DNA of 64,000 bases. It comes from Streptomyces sp. NBC_00091 (GTDB taxonomy: Bacteria > Actinomycetota > Actinomycetes > Streptomycetales > Streptomycetaceae). The notes beneath the pieces are model-generated. The model made no database searches and was not told the DNA's origin. It saw only the letters and a program-made list of their open reading frames with translations. A program made the position numbers and the translations under genes. The stretch is from the NCBI RefSeq assembly GCF_026343185.1, contig NZ_JAPEMA010000002.1:682001-746000 (forward strand). Direction: 5' to 3'. Position 1 is the first letter of the stretch; every line of letters starts with the position of its first letter. This document shows, piece after piece, positions 32,883 through 44,745 of this stretch.

Positions 32883-34372
32883 ATGGTAGCGGCGCGGATC
32901 ACGGTCAACGGAAAAGAAACACCGATTTCACCGGCCGCACCCCACACCACGGTGCTGGATTTCCTGCGTGAGCGCGGCCTCACGGGCACCAAGGAGGGCT
33001 GCGCCGAGGGTGAATGCGGCGCCTGTTCGGTCCTGGTGGCCCGTCCGGGGGTGAACAAGCCCACCGACTGGGTGGCGGTCAACGCCTGCCTGGTCCCGGT
33101 CGCGGCGCTCGACGGCCAGGAGGTCGTCACCTCCGAAGGTCTCGCCACCGCCGGTGAACCCGGCGCGCCGGCCGTGCTGCACCCCGTGCAGGAGGAGATG
33201 GCCGTCCGCGGCGGCTCCCAATGCGGTTACTGCACACCGGGGTTCATCTGCAGCATGGCCTCCGAGTACTACCGCCCCGACCGCTGCGCGCACCCGGCCC
33301 CGGCCGAAGGCACCGAAACCGCCACCAGCACCGGCACCGGCACCGGCACCGAGCACGGTCCGAACGGTTTCGATCTGCACGCGCTGAGCGGAAACCTCTG
33401 CCGCTGCACCGGTTACCGCCCGATCCGCGATGCCGCGTTCGCCGTCGGTACGCCCACCCGGGACGACCCCCTCGCGCAGCGTCGCGAGCAGTCCCCGCCC
33501 GGACCGGCCGCCACCGAATACACGCAGGACGACAGCGCGTTCCTACGGCCGGGCACCCTGGCCGATGCGCTGCGGCTCCTGCGCGAGCGGCCCGACGCGG
33601 TGGTCGTCGCCGGAAGCACCGACTGGGGTGTGGAGGTGAACATCCGTTCCCGCCGGGCGAGTTGCGTGGTCGCTGTCGACCGGCTGCCCGAACTGCGGGA
33701 GCTGCGCGTCGAATCCGGCCACATCGAGATCGGGGCGGCGCAGACGCTCACCGAGATCGAACGTCGTCTCGACGGCAGCGTCCCGCTGCTGGCAGAGCTG
33801 TTCCCGCAGTTCGCGTCCCGGCTCATCCGCAACAGTGCGACCCTCGGCGGCAATCTGGGTACCGGGTCCCCCATCGGTGACAGCCCGCCGGTGCTGCTCG
33901 CGCTGGAGGCGTCGGTGGTGCTCGCCGGCGCCGACGGTGAGCGCGAGGTCCCCCTGTCCGACTACTTCACCGGCTACCGGCAGAGCGTGCGCCGTCCCGG
34001 CGAGCTGATCCGCGCGGTGCGCGTCCCCCTGCCGCTGTCGCCGGTCACGGCCTTCCACAAGATCGCCAAACGGCGCTTCGACGACATCTCCAGCGTGGCG
34101 GTCGCCTTCGCGCTCGACATCGAGGGCGGAATCGTGCGCAAGGCACGCATCGGCCTGGGCGGCGTGGCCGCCACACCGATCCGCGCCCTCGACACCGAGG
34201 CGGCCCTGGAGGGCAAGCCGTGGGCGCCGGAGACCGTGGAGGCCGCGTCCCGGGTACTGCGGAACGAGGGCACACCGATGGACGATCACCGCGCCAGCGC
34301 CGGCTACCGGTCCGCGATGCTCGGCCAGAGCCTGCCCAAGCTGTACGCGCGAACCACCGAGGCGGTGTCGTC

Positions 34373-34376
<4 letters not shown>
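32883..34376 (+). CDS. xdhA: Xanthine dehydrogenase small subunit (2Fe-2S and FAD domains)
   Basis: 497 aa. The N-terminal ferredoxin domain has GCAEGECGACSVL for the first cluster and QCGYCTPGF ... GNLCRCTGYRPI for the second. The FAD domain (about 215-380) has VVAGSTDWGVEVN and TLGGNLGTGSPIGDSPP. The C-terminal flavoprotein domain follows. An unusual Thr/Gly run (TGTGTGT, made of ACCGGC repeats) is inserted in a linker between the two cluster motifs. Electrons from the molybdenum site pass through both clusters to FAD and on to NAD. The stop overlaps the xdhB start. The ATG at 32883 has only a weak upstream ribosome site (GAGCG). Confidence 0.93.
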
Positions 34377-36764
<2,388 letters not shown>

Positions 36765-36772
<8 letters not shown>

Positions 36773-37643
36773 CATGAGCTGGGTGGCCGCGGTCGCGCGG
36801 TTGCGGGCACGCCGGGAACCCGGCGTGCTCGTGACCGTCGCGACCGTGCGCGGCCACGCGCCCCGCCGGGCCGGCGCCAAACTCGTCGTGGGACGGACCG
36901 AGACGTGGGGTTCGATCGGCGGCGGCAACATCGAGGCCGTCGCCATCGACCGGGCGCGCGAGCTGAACGGCGCGCCCGACCCGGAGCCGGAGCTGATGGA
37001 GTTCGCCCTCAACGACAAGGTCACCGGCCGGCACGGCGTGCAGTGCTGCGGCGGAGCCGTCACCGTACTGCTCGAACCGCTGCCGGTGGTCCAGGCGGTG
37101 GCGGTCTTCGGCGTCGGGCACGTCGGGCTGGAGCTGGCCCGCATCCTGGCCCGCCACCACCTCGACCTGCACCTGATCGACACCCGCCCCGACATGCTCA
37201 CCGAGGAACGGCTCGGCGTCCTCGCGGACGCGGTGGCGCAGATCCACGTGCACCACACCCCGCTGCTTCCGGAGGAGGTGCTCACGGAGCTGCCGCCCGG
37301 CACCCACGTCCTGATCATGACCCACGATCACGCCGAGGACGCCGCGCTGTGCGACGCCGCCCTGCGCACGGCAGGTCTCGGCTCGATCGGACTGATCGGC
37401 TCGTCCGCCAAATGGGCGCGGTTCCGGCAGCGCCTGGCCGTCGAGGGCGGCCACGACGCCGCCGCCATCGACCGGATCAAGACCCCGATCGGTGTCGCCG
37501 GGATCACTGGCAAGGAACCCGCCACGATCGCGGTGAGCGTCGCGGCGGACCTGCTGCGGACCTTCGAACAGGACCGCCAGTGGGAAGTGCCGGACACGGT
37601 CGCCGAGGTGCCGCACGCTCCTGTGGCCGGTCTCACCGCATGA
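36765..37643 (+). CDS. xdhC: XdhC, molybdenum cofactor insertion/sulfuration chaperone
   Basis: 292 aa. The N-terminal XdhC/CoxI part (ARREPGVLVTVATVRGHAPRRAGAKLVV, GSIGGGNIEAVAIDRA, CGGAVTVLLEP) is followed by a Rossmann domain (VFGVGHVGLELARIL, DHAEDAALCDAALR, SIGLIGSSAKWARFRQRL, GITGKEPATIAVSVAADL). It binds and sulfurates the cofactor before insertion into the large subunit. It overlaps xdhB by eight bases, so the three xdh genes form one unit. Confidence 0.93.
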
Positions 37644-37784
37644 CGACGGGTCAGCGCACCCTCCCCGGGGCTTCAGGGGACGGTCTTGTCCCTGACGGAA
37701 AATCGCCGCCCGGATGCCTGGGTGATGGGGCATGCTCGGTGAGGTTGCCGGGAAACCCGCACCTGCGCGGGGCCCCTGCGACCA

Positions 37785-38720
37785 ATGTCCCTTTCGGTAT
37801 GCGACTTTCAAGGATTGATTTTGGGCACGCAGTCCACCACACATCCGGCCGACGCCTCCGGCGCTTTACGTCCGGCCGACGCCTCCGGCACTTTCGCTCT
37901 GGGTGGCGACCTGCCGGTGAACCGTCTCGGTTACGGCGCCATGCAACTGACCGGTCCAGGCGTCTGGGGCGAACCCCGCGATCCGGACGAGGCCGTCCGG
38001 GTCCTGCGCCGAGCGGTCGAGCTGGGCGTCACCTTCATCGACACGGCAGACGCCTACGGCCCGTTCGTCAACGAGCAGCTGATCCGCAAGGCTCTGCACC
38101 CCTACACCGACGACCTGGTCATCGCCACCAAGGGCGGCGTGACGCGTCCGGGTCCGGGCGACTGGCGCCCCAACGGCCGACCCGAGTATCTGCGTCAACG
38201 GGTGGAGCTGAGCCTGCGACACCTCGGACTCGAACGCATCGATCTGTACCAGCTGCACCGTATCGACCCCGACGTCCCACTGGCCGAGCAGCTCGGCGCG
38301 TTGGCCCAGCTGCAGCAGGAGGGCAAGCTCCGTCACCTCGGACTGTCCGAGGTGACGGTCGAGGAGCTCAAGGAGGCCCGGACGCACGCTGACATCGTCT
38401 CCGTGCAGAACCTTTACAACCTCGCGAACCGGTCGGCTGAAGACGTACTCCAGTACGCCGAGGCCGAGAACATCGCCTTCATCCCTTGGTTCCCGATCGC
38501 GACAGGCGAACTCGCCCGCCCCGGCAGCCCGCTGGACGCCGCGTCCCGGCTGCACAACGCGAGCCCCGCGCAGCTCGCCCTCGCCTGGCTGCTGCGCCGC
38601 TCCTCGGTGATGCTCCCGATTCCGGGCACGTCCAGTGCCGCCCATCTGGAGGAGAACGCCAACGCCGCACTGGTGCGACTCGACGACCAGGAGTTCGAGG
38701 CCCTCACCGCCGCCGCCTGA
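37785..38720 (+). CDS. Aldo/keto reductase
   Basis: 311 aa from the ATG at 37785, but the TTG at 37821 (AAGGA six bases upstream) is a more likely start, because family members begin shortly before [19 protein letters not shown]. Catalytic residues: Asp and Tyr in DTADAYGPF, Lys in ATKGG, His in YQLHRID. The cofactor-binding end is [19 protein letters not shown] type. Between the start and the enzyme proper lies a tandem duplication (PADASG twice, from an 18-base direct repeat) containing a TTA leucine codon, so translation may depend on the rare bldA tRNA. The substrate is unknown. Confidence 0.85.
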   Translation: MSLSVCDFQGLILGTQSTTHPADASGALRPADASGTFALGGDLPVNRLGYGAMQLTGPGVWGEPRDPDEAVRVLRRAVELGVTFIDTADAYGPFVNEQLIRKALHPYTDDLVIATKGGVTRPGPGDWRPNGRPEYLRQRVELSLRHLGLERIDLYQLHRIDPDVPLAEQLGALAQLQQEGKLRHLGLSEVTVEELKEARTHADIVSVQNLYNLANRSAEDVLQYAEAENIAFIPWFPIATGELARPGSPLDAASRLHNASPAQLALAWLLRRSSVMLPIPGTSSAAHLEENANAALVRLDDQEFEALTAAA

Positions 38721-38926
38721 ACTCGGTGTGGTCCGGCGCCCCCGGTCGACCGAGAGCTGCGCCACGTCGTCAGGCGCCGGATGCGGGCTGCCTCCTCATC
38801 GGGGGCACCCGAGCGTACGGCCGCGGGGTCGGTGACGCTCTGCACGGGCCGCGGATCAATGGTTCGCCTCCCGGCATGACCATTCCGCCTGGCGGCGGCC
38901 CTGCGGCCCGCGCTGGGCGGCCCGGC

Positions 38927-40075
38927 TCAGACGCCGGAGGAGACGTCAGCCTTCTCGTGGGACCCCGTGTGCTCTCCCTCGGCCGCCGCTAGCCTGCGGT
39001 TGCGCCGGACCGAGGAGAAGAAGGACCAGGCGATCAGGACGACGCCGACGAGGCCGGTGATGACCTCGTGGATCTCGTACTGGATGGTGACGAGCAGGAT
39101 CACGGCGAGGGCGCCGATCGCGTAGTGCGCGCCGTGCTCGAGGTAGACGTAGTCGTCGAGGGTGCCCTTGCGGACCAGGTAGACCGTGAGCGAGCGGACG
39201 TACATCGCGCCGATACCGAGGCCGAGCGACATCAGGACGATGTCGTTGGTGATCGCGAAGGCGGCGATGACGCCGTCGAAGGAGAAGGACGCGTCCAGGA
39301 CCTCCAGGTAGAGGAACATGAAGAACGCGGCCTTGCCGGCCATCACGACCGCTGGGACCTTCTTGCCGCTCGTCCTGGCCTCTTCTGCGGCCTCGTGCTC
39401 GCGCTCCTCCTCTTCCTCGAGCTTGTTCTCGAAGTAGCCGGAGAGGCCGCTGACGATCAGGTAGGTGATCAAGCCCGCGATGCCGGCGATCAGGACGGTC
39501 TGCACCTTGTCCGCATGGACGCCGCCGTGCTGGTGGGCCTTGGTGGCGAAGGTCATCGCGGAGACGAGCAGCACGATGAGCGCGATGCAGACGGAGAGCA
39601 TGTCGACCTTGCCGAGCTTGGCGAGCGGGCGCTCCAGCCAGCCGAGCCACTTGATGTCACGGTCCTCGAAGATGAAGTCGAGGAAGATCATCAGCAGGAA
39701 CATGCCGCCGAAGGCGGCGATCGACGGGTGGGCGTCGGTCACGAGCTGCTCGTAGCGCCCGGCATCGTTGAAGGCGAGATCGACGGCCTCGACGGGGCCG
39801 ATCTTGGCGCTGATGGCGACGATCACGACGGGGAAGACCAGGCGCATGCCGAAGACGGCGATGAGCACACCGATGGTGAGGAAGATCTTCTGCCAGAAGG
39901 CATTCATCTTCTTCAGGATCCCGGCGTTGACCACGGCGTTGTCGAAGGACACCGAGATCTCGAGGATGGAGAGGATCGCCACGATCCCGAAGCCGGTCCA
40001 TCCCCCGTATAAGACCGCCGCGACCAGGCCGAGCGCGGTCACCGCGAACGACCAGCCGAACGTTTTCAGAAGCAC
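38927..40075 (-). CDS. DUF475/TerC-like integral membrane protein
   Basis: 382 aa with about nine membrane helices. It carries the TerC-superfamily motifs ISVSFDNAVVNAGIL and, in the second half, EVLDASFSFDGVIAAFAIT, each with a buried Asp. A charged cytoplasmic loop (LEEEEEREHEAAEEA) separates the halves. Related proteins are linked to tellurite resistance and metal (Mn or Ca) homeostasis; function in this subgroup is unproven. It stands alone. The C-terminal tail is hydrophilic (AAAEGEHTGSHEKADV). Confidence 0.85.
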   Translation of the reverse strand: MLLKTFGWSFAVTALGLVAAVLYGGWTGFGIVAILSILEISVSFDNAVVNAGILKKMNAFWQKIFLTIGVLIAVFGMRLVFPVVIVAISAKIGPVEAVDLAFNDAGRYEQLVTDAHPSIAAFGGMFLLMIFLDFIFEDRDIKWLGWLERPLAKLGKVDMLSVCIALIVLLVSAMTFATKAHQHGGVHADKVQTVLIAGIAGLITYLIVSGLSGYFENKLEEEEEREHEAAEEARTSGKKVPAVVMAGKAAFFMFLYLEVLDASFSFDGVIAAFAITNDIVLMSLGLGIGAMYVRSLTVYLVRKGTLDDYVYLEHGAHYAIGALAVILLVTIQYEIHEVITGLVGVVLIAWSFFSSVRRNRRLAAAEGEHTGSHEKADVSSGV

Positions 40076-40451
40076 TGGCTACCCAATCGTTTCATGCGGG
40101 GCTCCCCCGCGCCGTACCTTGCTTTACGAAGCCTTGACCACGAAGTCTAGAGCGATGCCTCTCAGCCCTGACGGATACCGGCCAACGGCGCCGGCCTGGC
40201 CGCCGTCCAAGCAGGCCACCGCGTCCAGTTCACCATCGGCCGAACTCACAGTGCCGTCGACGAACCAACGCTCCACCAGATCTTCGCAGACCTACTCCTA
40301 CCAGAGGCTTCACGCATATGTGAGGCCGGGTCATCGCCTCGGCCGCCCGCACGCGGTCACGCACCACAACTACGACATTTCCGAGAGGACCTCAATGGAC
40401 AACTGATGGAGATCACGCCGTCGCCCCGAGCGGGATGACGGGAGAATCAAC
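40076..40451. other. Intergenic stretch with a possible gene remnant
   Basis: About 375 bases between the TerC-like gene and the F420-type oxidoreductase gene. One frame near 40190-40330 reads GLAAVQAGHRVQFTIG then EPTLHQIFADLLLPEASRI, which looks coding and recalls the segment after Walker A in IstB-type transposition proteins, but it has no start and no full domain. GGGAG at 40440 is the ribosome site of the next gene. Low confidence as a pseudogene. Confidence 0.3.
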
Positions 40452-41351
40452 GTGTGGTACACAGGCATAATGTCTTCCCAACTCCCCTTACGCTTCGGCG
40501 TCAACATGTTCGTCCCCGGTTCGCGACGCGAGTGGCGCGCGAAGTGCCGCAGAGCCGAGGAACTCGGTTTCGATGTGGTCGGAGTGGCCGATCACCTGGG
40601 ATTCCCCGCACCGTTTCCAGCAATCGTGGCCGCAGCCGAAGCGACCGAACAGGTACGGCTAACTACGTTCGTGTTGAACACGCCGTTCTACAACCCCGCC
40701 CTTCTGGCGCGTGACGTCACGAGCACCGACCAATTCATCGACGGGCGTATGGAACTCGGGCTCGGCGCCGGCTACGTGAAAGCCGAGTTCGACACCGCTG
40801 AGATACCGTTCCCCAGCGGCGGCAGGCGGGTCGAACAGCTGGAACGGACGGTCACCACGTTGCGTCGTCTGTTCAACGACACTGAATATCAGCCGCGTCC
40901 AGCCCAACCATCCGGGCCACCACTGCTGATTGCGGGCTGGGGCGACCGGCTGCTGCGGCTGGCCGCCACGCACGCCGACATCATCGCCTTCCCCGGAGGC
41001 TGGGCCAACACCACCGGTGATGCACTGCATCTGGCCGGAACCGCGCAGATGGAAGAACGAATCGCCTACGTGCGCGGCCTACTCGGTGACCGCGCCGATG
41101 CTGTGGAGCTGAATCTCCTGGTGCAGCAGGTGATTCCGCCCTCCGAACGCACCTCGGTACCCGACAGGTTCGCGCCGCTGCCGCCCGACGCCGCGCACAG
41201 CCCCGAGGAGGTGCCCAGCGTGTTGATCGGAACCCCCGCAGACATGGCGCAGCAAATCAAGGAACGCCGTGAACGCTACGGATTCACCTACTTCACGATC
41301 ATGGAGTACAACATGGAGAACTTCGCGCCAGTCATCGCCGCGCTTCGCTGA
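40452..41351 (+). CDS. LLM-class F420-dependent oxidoreductase
   Basis: 299 aa luciferase-like TIM barrel. The N-terminus is LRFGVNMFVPGSRREWRAKCRRAEELGFDVVGVADHLGFP; middle motifs FVLNTPFYNPALLARDVTSTDQFIDGRMELGLGAGYVKAEF and LIAGWGDRLLRLAATHADII are those of the mycobacterial/Streptomyces F420 group. It probably reduces or oxidises a secondary metabolite with F420. The GTG start at 40452 has GGGAG six bases upstream; an ATG six codons in is possible. It contains a TTA leucine codon near the N-terminus. It lies upstream of the alkaloid operon, on the opposite strand. Confidence 0.85.
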   Translation: MWYTGIMSSQLPLRFGVNMFVPGSRREWRAKCRRAEELGFDVVGVADHLGFPAPFPAIVAAAEATEQVRLTTFVLNTPFYNPALLARDVTSTDQFIDGRMELGLGAGYVKAEFDTAEIPFPSGGRRVEQLERTVTTLRRLFNDTEYQPRPAQPSGPPLLIAGWGDRLLRLAATHADIIAFPGGWANTTGDALHLAGTAQMEERIAYVRGLLGDRADAVELNLLVQQVIPPSERTSVPDRFAPLPPDAAHSPEEVPSVLIGTPADMAQQIKERRERYGFTYFTIMEYNMENFAPVIAALR

Positions 41352-41450
41352 ACCGCGTACTCCGCCACAATGCCGCCGACGACGGGGGCTGTGATCGAAA
41401 GGGGTCATCCGATTCGCAACGACTCAAGAGCTGGTCGTGGAGCGGCCGGC

Positions 41451-42104
41451 GTGAATGCGCTCGCCGCCCAGGGCAGCTCCACGACCCTTGTGCTGCTACG
41501 CCACGGTGAGACGGCATTGACACCGGAGAAGCGGATATCCGGCAGCGGCGGCTCGGATCCGGCGTTGTCGGAGACCGGGCGGCGGCAGGCTGAGGCCACT
41601 GCCCAGAGGCTCCTGGCACGCGGCGCGGTGCGGGCGGTGGTGTCCTCACCGCTGCGCCGGGCCCAGCAGACGGCCGAGGCAGCGGCACGACGTCTGGGCC
41701 TGGAGGTCTACGTCGACGAAGGCCTCAGTGAAGCGGATTTCGGTGCCTGGGAGGGACTTACGTTCGCCGAGGTGCGCGAGCGCCACCCGGACGAGCTGGC
41801 AGCGTGGCTCGCTTCTCCCGATGCGGTGCCGGGCGGAACCGGGGAGACGTTCACCGCGGTTGCGCGCCGGGCCGCGCTCTCGCGGGACCGGCTCCTGGCG
41901 CGGTACGAAGGGCAGACGGTGTTGGTCGTTTCGCATGTCGGGGTGTTGCGGACGCTGGTTCGGCTGGCGCTGGACGCACCGCCCGTGTCGCTGTTCCGAA
42001 TGGAGCTGTCGGCAGCCTCGCTGACGGCCGTGGCCTATGACGGGGATGGGACCGCGTCGGTGCAATTCCTCAACGACACATCGCACTTGGGGGACCACCG
42101 CTGA
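41451..42104 (+). CDS. Histidine phosphatase, free-standing copy of the RNase H/acid phosphatase C-terminal domain
   Basis: 217 aa from the GTG at 41451 (GGAG eight bases upstream). The phosphohistidine motif is LLRHGET (H18), the second His is in VSHVGVLRTLVRLAL. The sequence is close to the C-terminal half of the actinobacterial bifunctional RNase H/acid phosphatase: TPEKRISGSGGSDPALSETGRRQAE, EADFGAWEGLTFAEVRERHPDELAAWL and the end LFRMELSAASLTAVAYDGDGTASVQFLNDTSHL are its hallmarks. No RNase H half precedes it. In the parent enzyme this domain can act on the cobalamin intermediate alpha-ribazole phosphate. Probably a duplicated or transferred half-gene. Confidence 0.85.
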   Translation: MNALAAQGSSTTLVLLRHGETALTPEKRISGSGGSDPALSETGRRQAEATAQRLLARGAVRAVVSSPLRRAQQTAEAAARRLGLEVYVDEGLSEADFGAWEGLTFAEVRERHPDELAAWLASPDAVPGGTGETFTAVARRAALSRDRLLARYEGQTVLVVSHVGVLRTLVRLALDAPPVSLFRMELSAASLTAVAYDGDGTASVQFLNDTSHLGDHR

Positions 42105-42114
42105 CCTCGGTAGC

Positions 42115-42145
42115 CGAGGGGGCCGTGCTCGGCACGGCCCCCTCG
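42115..42145. terminator. Bidirectional hairpin between phosphatase and LuxC-like gene
   Basis: CGAGGGGGCCGTGC pairs with GCACGGCCCCCTCG with a TCG loop; 14 perfect pairs between two convergent genes. Confidence 0.88.
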
Positions 42146-42149
42146 TCGG

Positions 42150-43511
42150 TCAGCGTCGAATCGTCTTGGTGCGCATGAGGAATTCAGCGAGGTAGCCGTC
42201 GTGCGGCAGTCCGTGCTCCATCCATGGTGTCGGATGGTCACCGACGTAGACGTTGGCGATGGTCGGCTCGGCCACCAATTCGTCGATCAGGTTCTCGTCG
42301 GTGGTGACGGCAGTGAGGACGAGGGTGTCGCGCAGCGGCCGGATCCCGGCGTCGCGGTCCCATGGCGCAACCCACGCACAGGGGAAGCCCAGTTCCATCC
42401 CGAGCTGTTCGGCGAACGGGCTGTCGAGCTGGTGCACCGCCGGCCGGAGCACCGCGGAGCCATCCCCGAGATCGTCGACGATACCGTCACCGCCGAGCCA
42501 CGCCTTGGTGCCCGCTGCACGCTGCCGCAGATACCCGTCCCACCGGCGGGCGGGACCGACGGGCATCACGGGCAGGACTGCGCGTTCGTCCGTCGCGGGC
42601 AGGCTGGGCAGCGCAGCGAGGCGTTCGGCGATCGCCTCGGCCACGGGGGAAGGGTCGCCCTCGACCAGTACGCCGGTGGCGTTGACGCAACCGACGCCCC
42701 CACCACTGCTGATCGACTCCACGATGGTGTCGACGATCGGCTCCCACTCGGTTTCGGCGGTGATGAGTATCTTGGAGCGCCCGGGGCCCTGCGGCAGAAT
42801 GCGTCCATCGCCCGCATACTTGCCCACGACATCCGCACCGCCGTACACCATTCCGAAGTCGGCGTGCCGGAGGATGTCGTCGGCCACGTTGTGGTCGGTG
42901 GGCAGCAACGCGATTCCCTCGTCGCCGAAACCGGCCTCGCGCAGGGCAGTGACCAGCCGATGCGGGGTGAACGGCTCACGACGGGAGGGACGCACGGCAA
43001 CGCGATAGCCGAGCGCGAGGGCATCGAACCAACCCTGGTGCACCGCAGGGTGATTGCCCGCCGCATGGACGGCGAATACCTCACCGCGCCGGGTCCACAA
43101 CGCCGCACCGCCCCGAGCCCGCGGATCGCGCCACGAGCCGACCGCAGCGGCCGGCCGCGCGTTCTCCACGCTGAGGTGGATCCGCTCGGCCGCCCGCGCG
43201 ATCTCGTCGGTGGCATGGCGCACCACCGTGATCGGTATCCCGGTGACCGCGCTGACGGTGTGCTGATATTCCTCCGGCGTCAGCCCCGCGATCGACTGCG
43301 TGGCGAAAGCCCGACCCGCCTGTGCGAACGCCGCGATCCGTGTGTCGACGGGTGGAGCCGGCGCTCGGCGCAGGGCCCTGATCGCGCGGGTTACGTAGAG
43401 CGAGGGTGCGAGGCTCAGTGTCGCGACCGGGTTTCCGGCAAGATCTCGAATGGTCTCCTGACGGCGGGACCGATAGGGGCCACCGGGGCCGAGAACGTCC
43501 AGGTGCAACAT
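42150..43511 (-). CDS. LuxC-like acyl reductase (aldehyde dehydrogenase fold)
   Basis: 453 aa. Aldehyde-dehydrogenase-type protein with cofactor-side motifs GEVFAVHAAGNHPAVHQGWFDALALGYRVAVRPSRREPFTPHRL and catalytic Cys in GGGVGCVNATGVLVEG. The pattern matches LuxC/acyl-CoA reductases, which reduce an activated acyl group (acyl-enzyme) to an aldehyde with NADPH. Its start overlaps the stop of the LuxE-like gene by one base (TGATG). Together they would convert a carboxylic acid to an aldehyde without a phosphopantetheine-dependent carboxylate reductase. In this operon the aldehyde is the expected partner for the Pictet-Spengler enzyme (inference). Last gene of the operon. Confidence 0.82.
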   Translation of the reverse strand: MLHLDVLGPGGPYRSRRQETIRDLAGNPVATLSLAPSLYVTRAIRALRRAPAPPVDTRIAAFAQAGRAFATQSIAGLTPEEYQHTVSAVTGIPITVVRHATDEIARAAERIHLSVENARPAAAVGSWRDPRARGGAALWTRRGEVFAVHAAGNHPAVHQGWFDALALGYRVAVRPSRREPFTPHRLVTALREAGFGDEGIALLPTDHNVADDILRHADFGMVYGGADVVGKYAGDGRILPQGPGRSKILITAETEWEPIVDTIVESISSGGGVGCVNATGVLVEGDPSPVAEAIAERLAALPSLPATDERAVLPVMPVGPARRWDGYLRQRAAGTKAWLGGDGIVDDLGDGSAVLRPAVHQLDSPFAEQLGMELGFPCAWVAPWDRDAGIRPLRDTLVLTAVTTDENLIDELVAEPTIANVYVGDHPTPWMEHGLPHDGYLAEFLMRTKTIRR

Positions 43512-44569
43512 CAGTACACGCCCTCGATCACCTTCGTATCGCCGAAGGACGCCACAGGTGCGACGTCTGCGACCGAATCACCGAAGCCGCCATCCACCGG
43601 TGCGATCCGCGTCGCGTAGTCCCGCTCGATGTTGTTGACCAGCAAGGCACTTCGGCTCATGTGATGCACGACTATCTGCCCGCGCTCGCCGTACGGAACA
43701 ACCTGGCCGGTGTCGGGGTCGATCACCCGGAACGTGGTGTACGGCGCGAAGGAGTCGAACACACACGGCTCGTCGCCACCGAGACCGGGTCGCTCCACCG
43801 ATGTCCCCAGCATCATCGTGCCGCCGTACCCGCCGACGAACTTGGCGTTTCCGAACACCTCGTCGCGCAGCAGATCTCGGGTGTCGGCGTCCAGATGCGT
43901 ACCACCCCAGATGATCGCGCGAACCTTCCGGTTCACCAACTCGACCAGATCGTCGTGCTGAGCAAGGCGCTCCAGCAGCGGCGGGGTGGCGAAGAGGACA
44001 CCCACATCCTGGCCGGCCAGAATGTGGCTGACCTGTTCGATGAGGTGATCGGTGTAAGCGTCGGCCACGTCCGTCCGGCCGTCCGCGATCAGCTTCTTCA
44101 CCCATCGCGGGTCCAGATCGATGCTGAAGTTCAGCCCACCCCGAGCCATCGCGGTGTCGGCCGCCATTGCTCCGACATTGTGCGGCCCGGTGGGGACAGC
44201 ACTGAGCCAGTCGACATTTCGAGGTACGCCGTGAGAATCCAGTCGCTCACTGAACCATTCGACACTGCGCTGGTGCCACTCCGCACTGTACGGCACCGAC
44301 TTGGGCCGTCCTGTGGTACCGCCGCTTTCGTAGACGGCGGCCCCGTGCTCGTCACCGTAGCCACGGGGGATCAGCTCACGGACGCCGATATCGCGTAGCT
44401 CGTCCACCACGTTGGGAAACAAGCTGAGATCGTCGAAATCCCGCACATCGGTCAGCGGATCAAAGTCGAGGCTCTCGGCCCGTTTCAGCCAGAACGATGA
44501 CCCGGTCTCCGGACTGAAGTGCCACCGCATCATCTCCCGAACGAACTCTCCGCCGGTGTGCTCGACCAT
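43511..44569 (-). CDS. LuxE-like acyl-protein synthetase (adenylate-forming)
   Basis: 352 aa. Adenylation signature YESGGTTGRPKSVPYSAEWHQRS, GGTHLDADTRDLLRDEVFG and YGGTMMLGT, with PYTTFRVIDPDTGQVVPYGERGQIVVHHMSRSALLVNN near the end, match the LuxE/PaaK-like subgroup of AMP-forming enzymes. It would activate a carboxylic acid as acyl-AMP and hand it to the LuxC-like partner. Start ATG at 44569 with AGAGGA six bases upstream. A 176-base gap separates it from the upstream oxidase gene, so it may have its own promoter. Confidence 0.82.
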   Translation of the reverse strand: MVEHTGGEFVREMMRWHFSPETGSSFWLKRAESLDFDPLTDVRDFDDLSLFPNVVDELRDIGVRELIPRGYGDEHGAAVYESGGTTGRPKSVPYSAEWHQRSVEWFSERLDSHGVPRNVDWLSAVPTGPHNVGAMAADTAMARGGLNFSIDLDPRWVKKLIADGRTDVADAYTDHLIEQVSHILAGQDVGVLFATPPLLERLAQHDDLVELVNRKVRAIIWGGTHLDADTRDLLRDEVFGNAKFVGGYGGTMMLGTSVERPGLGGDEPCVFDSFAPYTTFRVIDPDTGQVVPYGERGQIVVHHMSRSALLVNNIERDYATRIAPVDGGFGDSVADVAPVASFGDTKVIEGVY

Positions 44570-44745
44570 GGATTTCCTCTCGAAATAGTTGAACAAATGT
44601 CCGGCAACTCTGCGTTGGTCCGGTCGCGCGTCTCACCGAGCGGCGCCTCACACAGGGCCGCGACGCCGGCTCACCCGGCGCCGCGACGAAGTCCTGCGCT
44701 TCTTCAACGGCCTCGCGTTGCTCGCCGTCCGCACCTACCCTTTTC

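Noticed and set aside
41370..41450. ATG start for the phosphatase at 41370
   Set aside because: No ribosome site; the added residues do not match the parent enzyme.
40452..44569. A bacterial luciferase (light-producing) operon, suggested by LuxC-, LuxE- and luciferase-like genes together
   Set aside because: The luciferase-like gene belongs to the F420 group, not LuxA/LuxB, lies on the other strand and is separated from LuxC/E. The McbB-like and DAO genes point to alkaloid synthesis instead.
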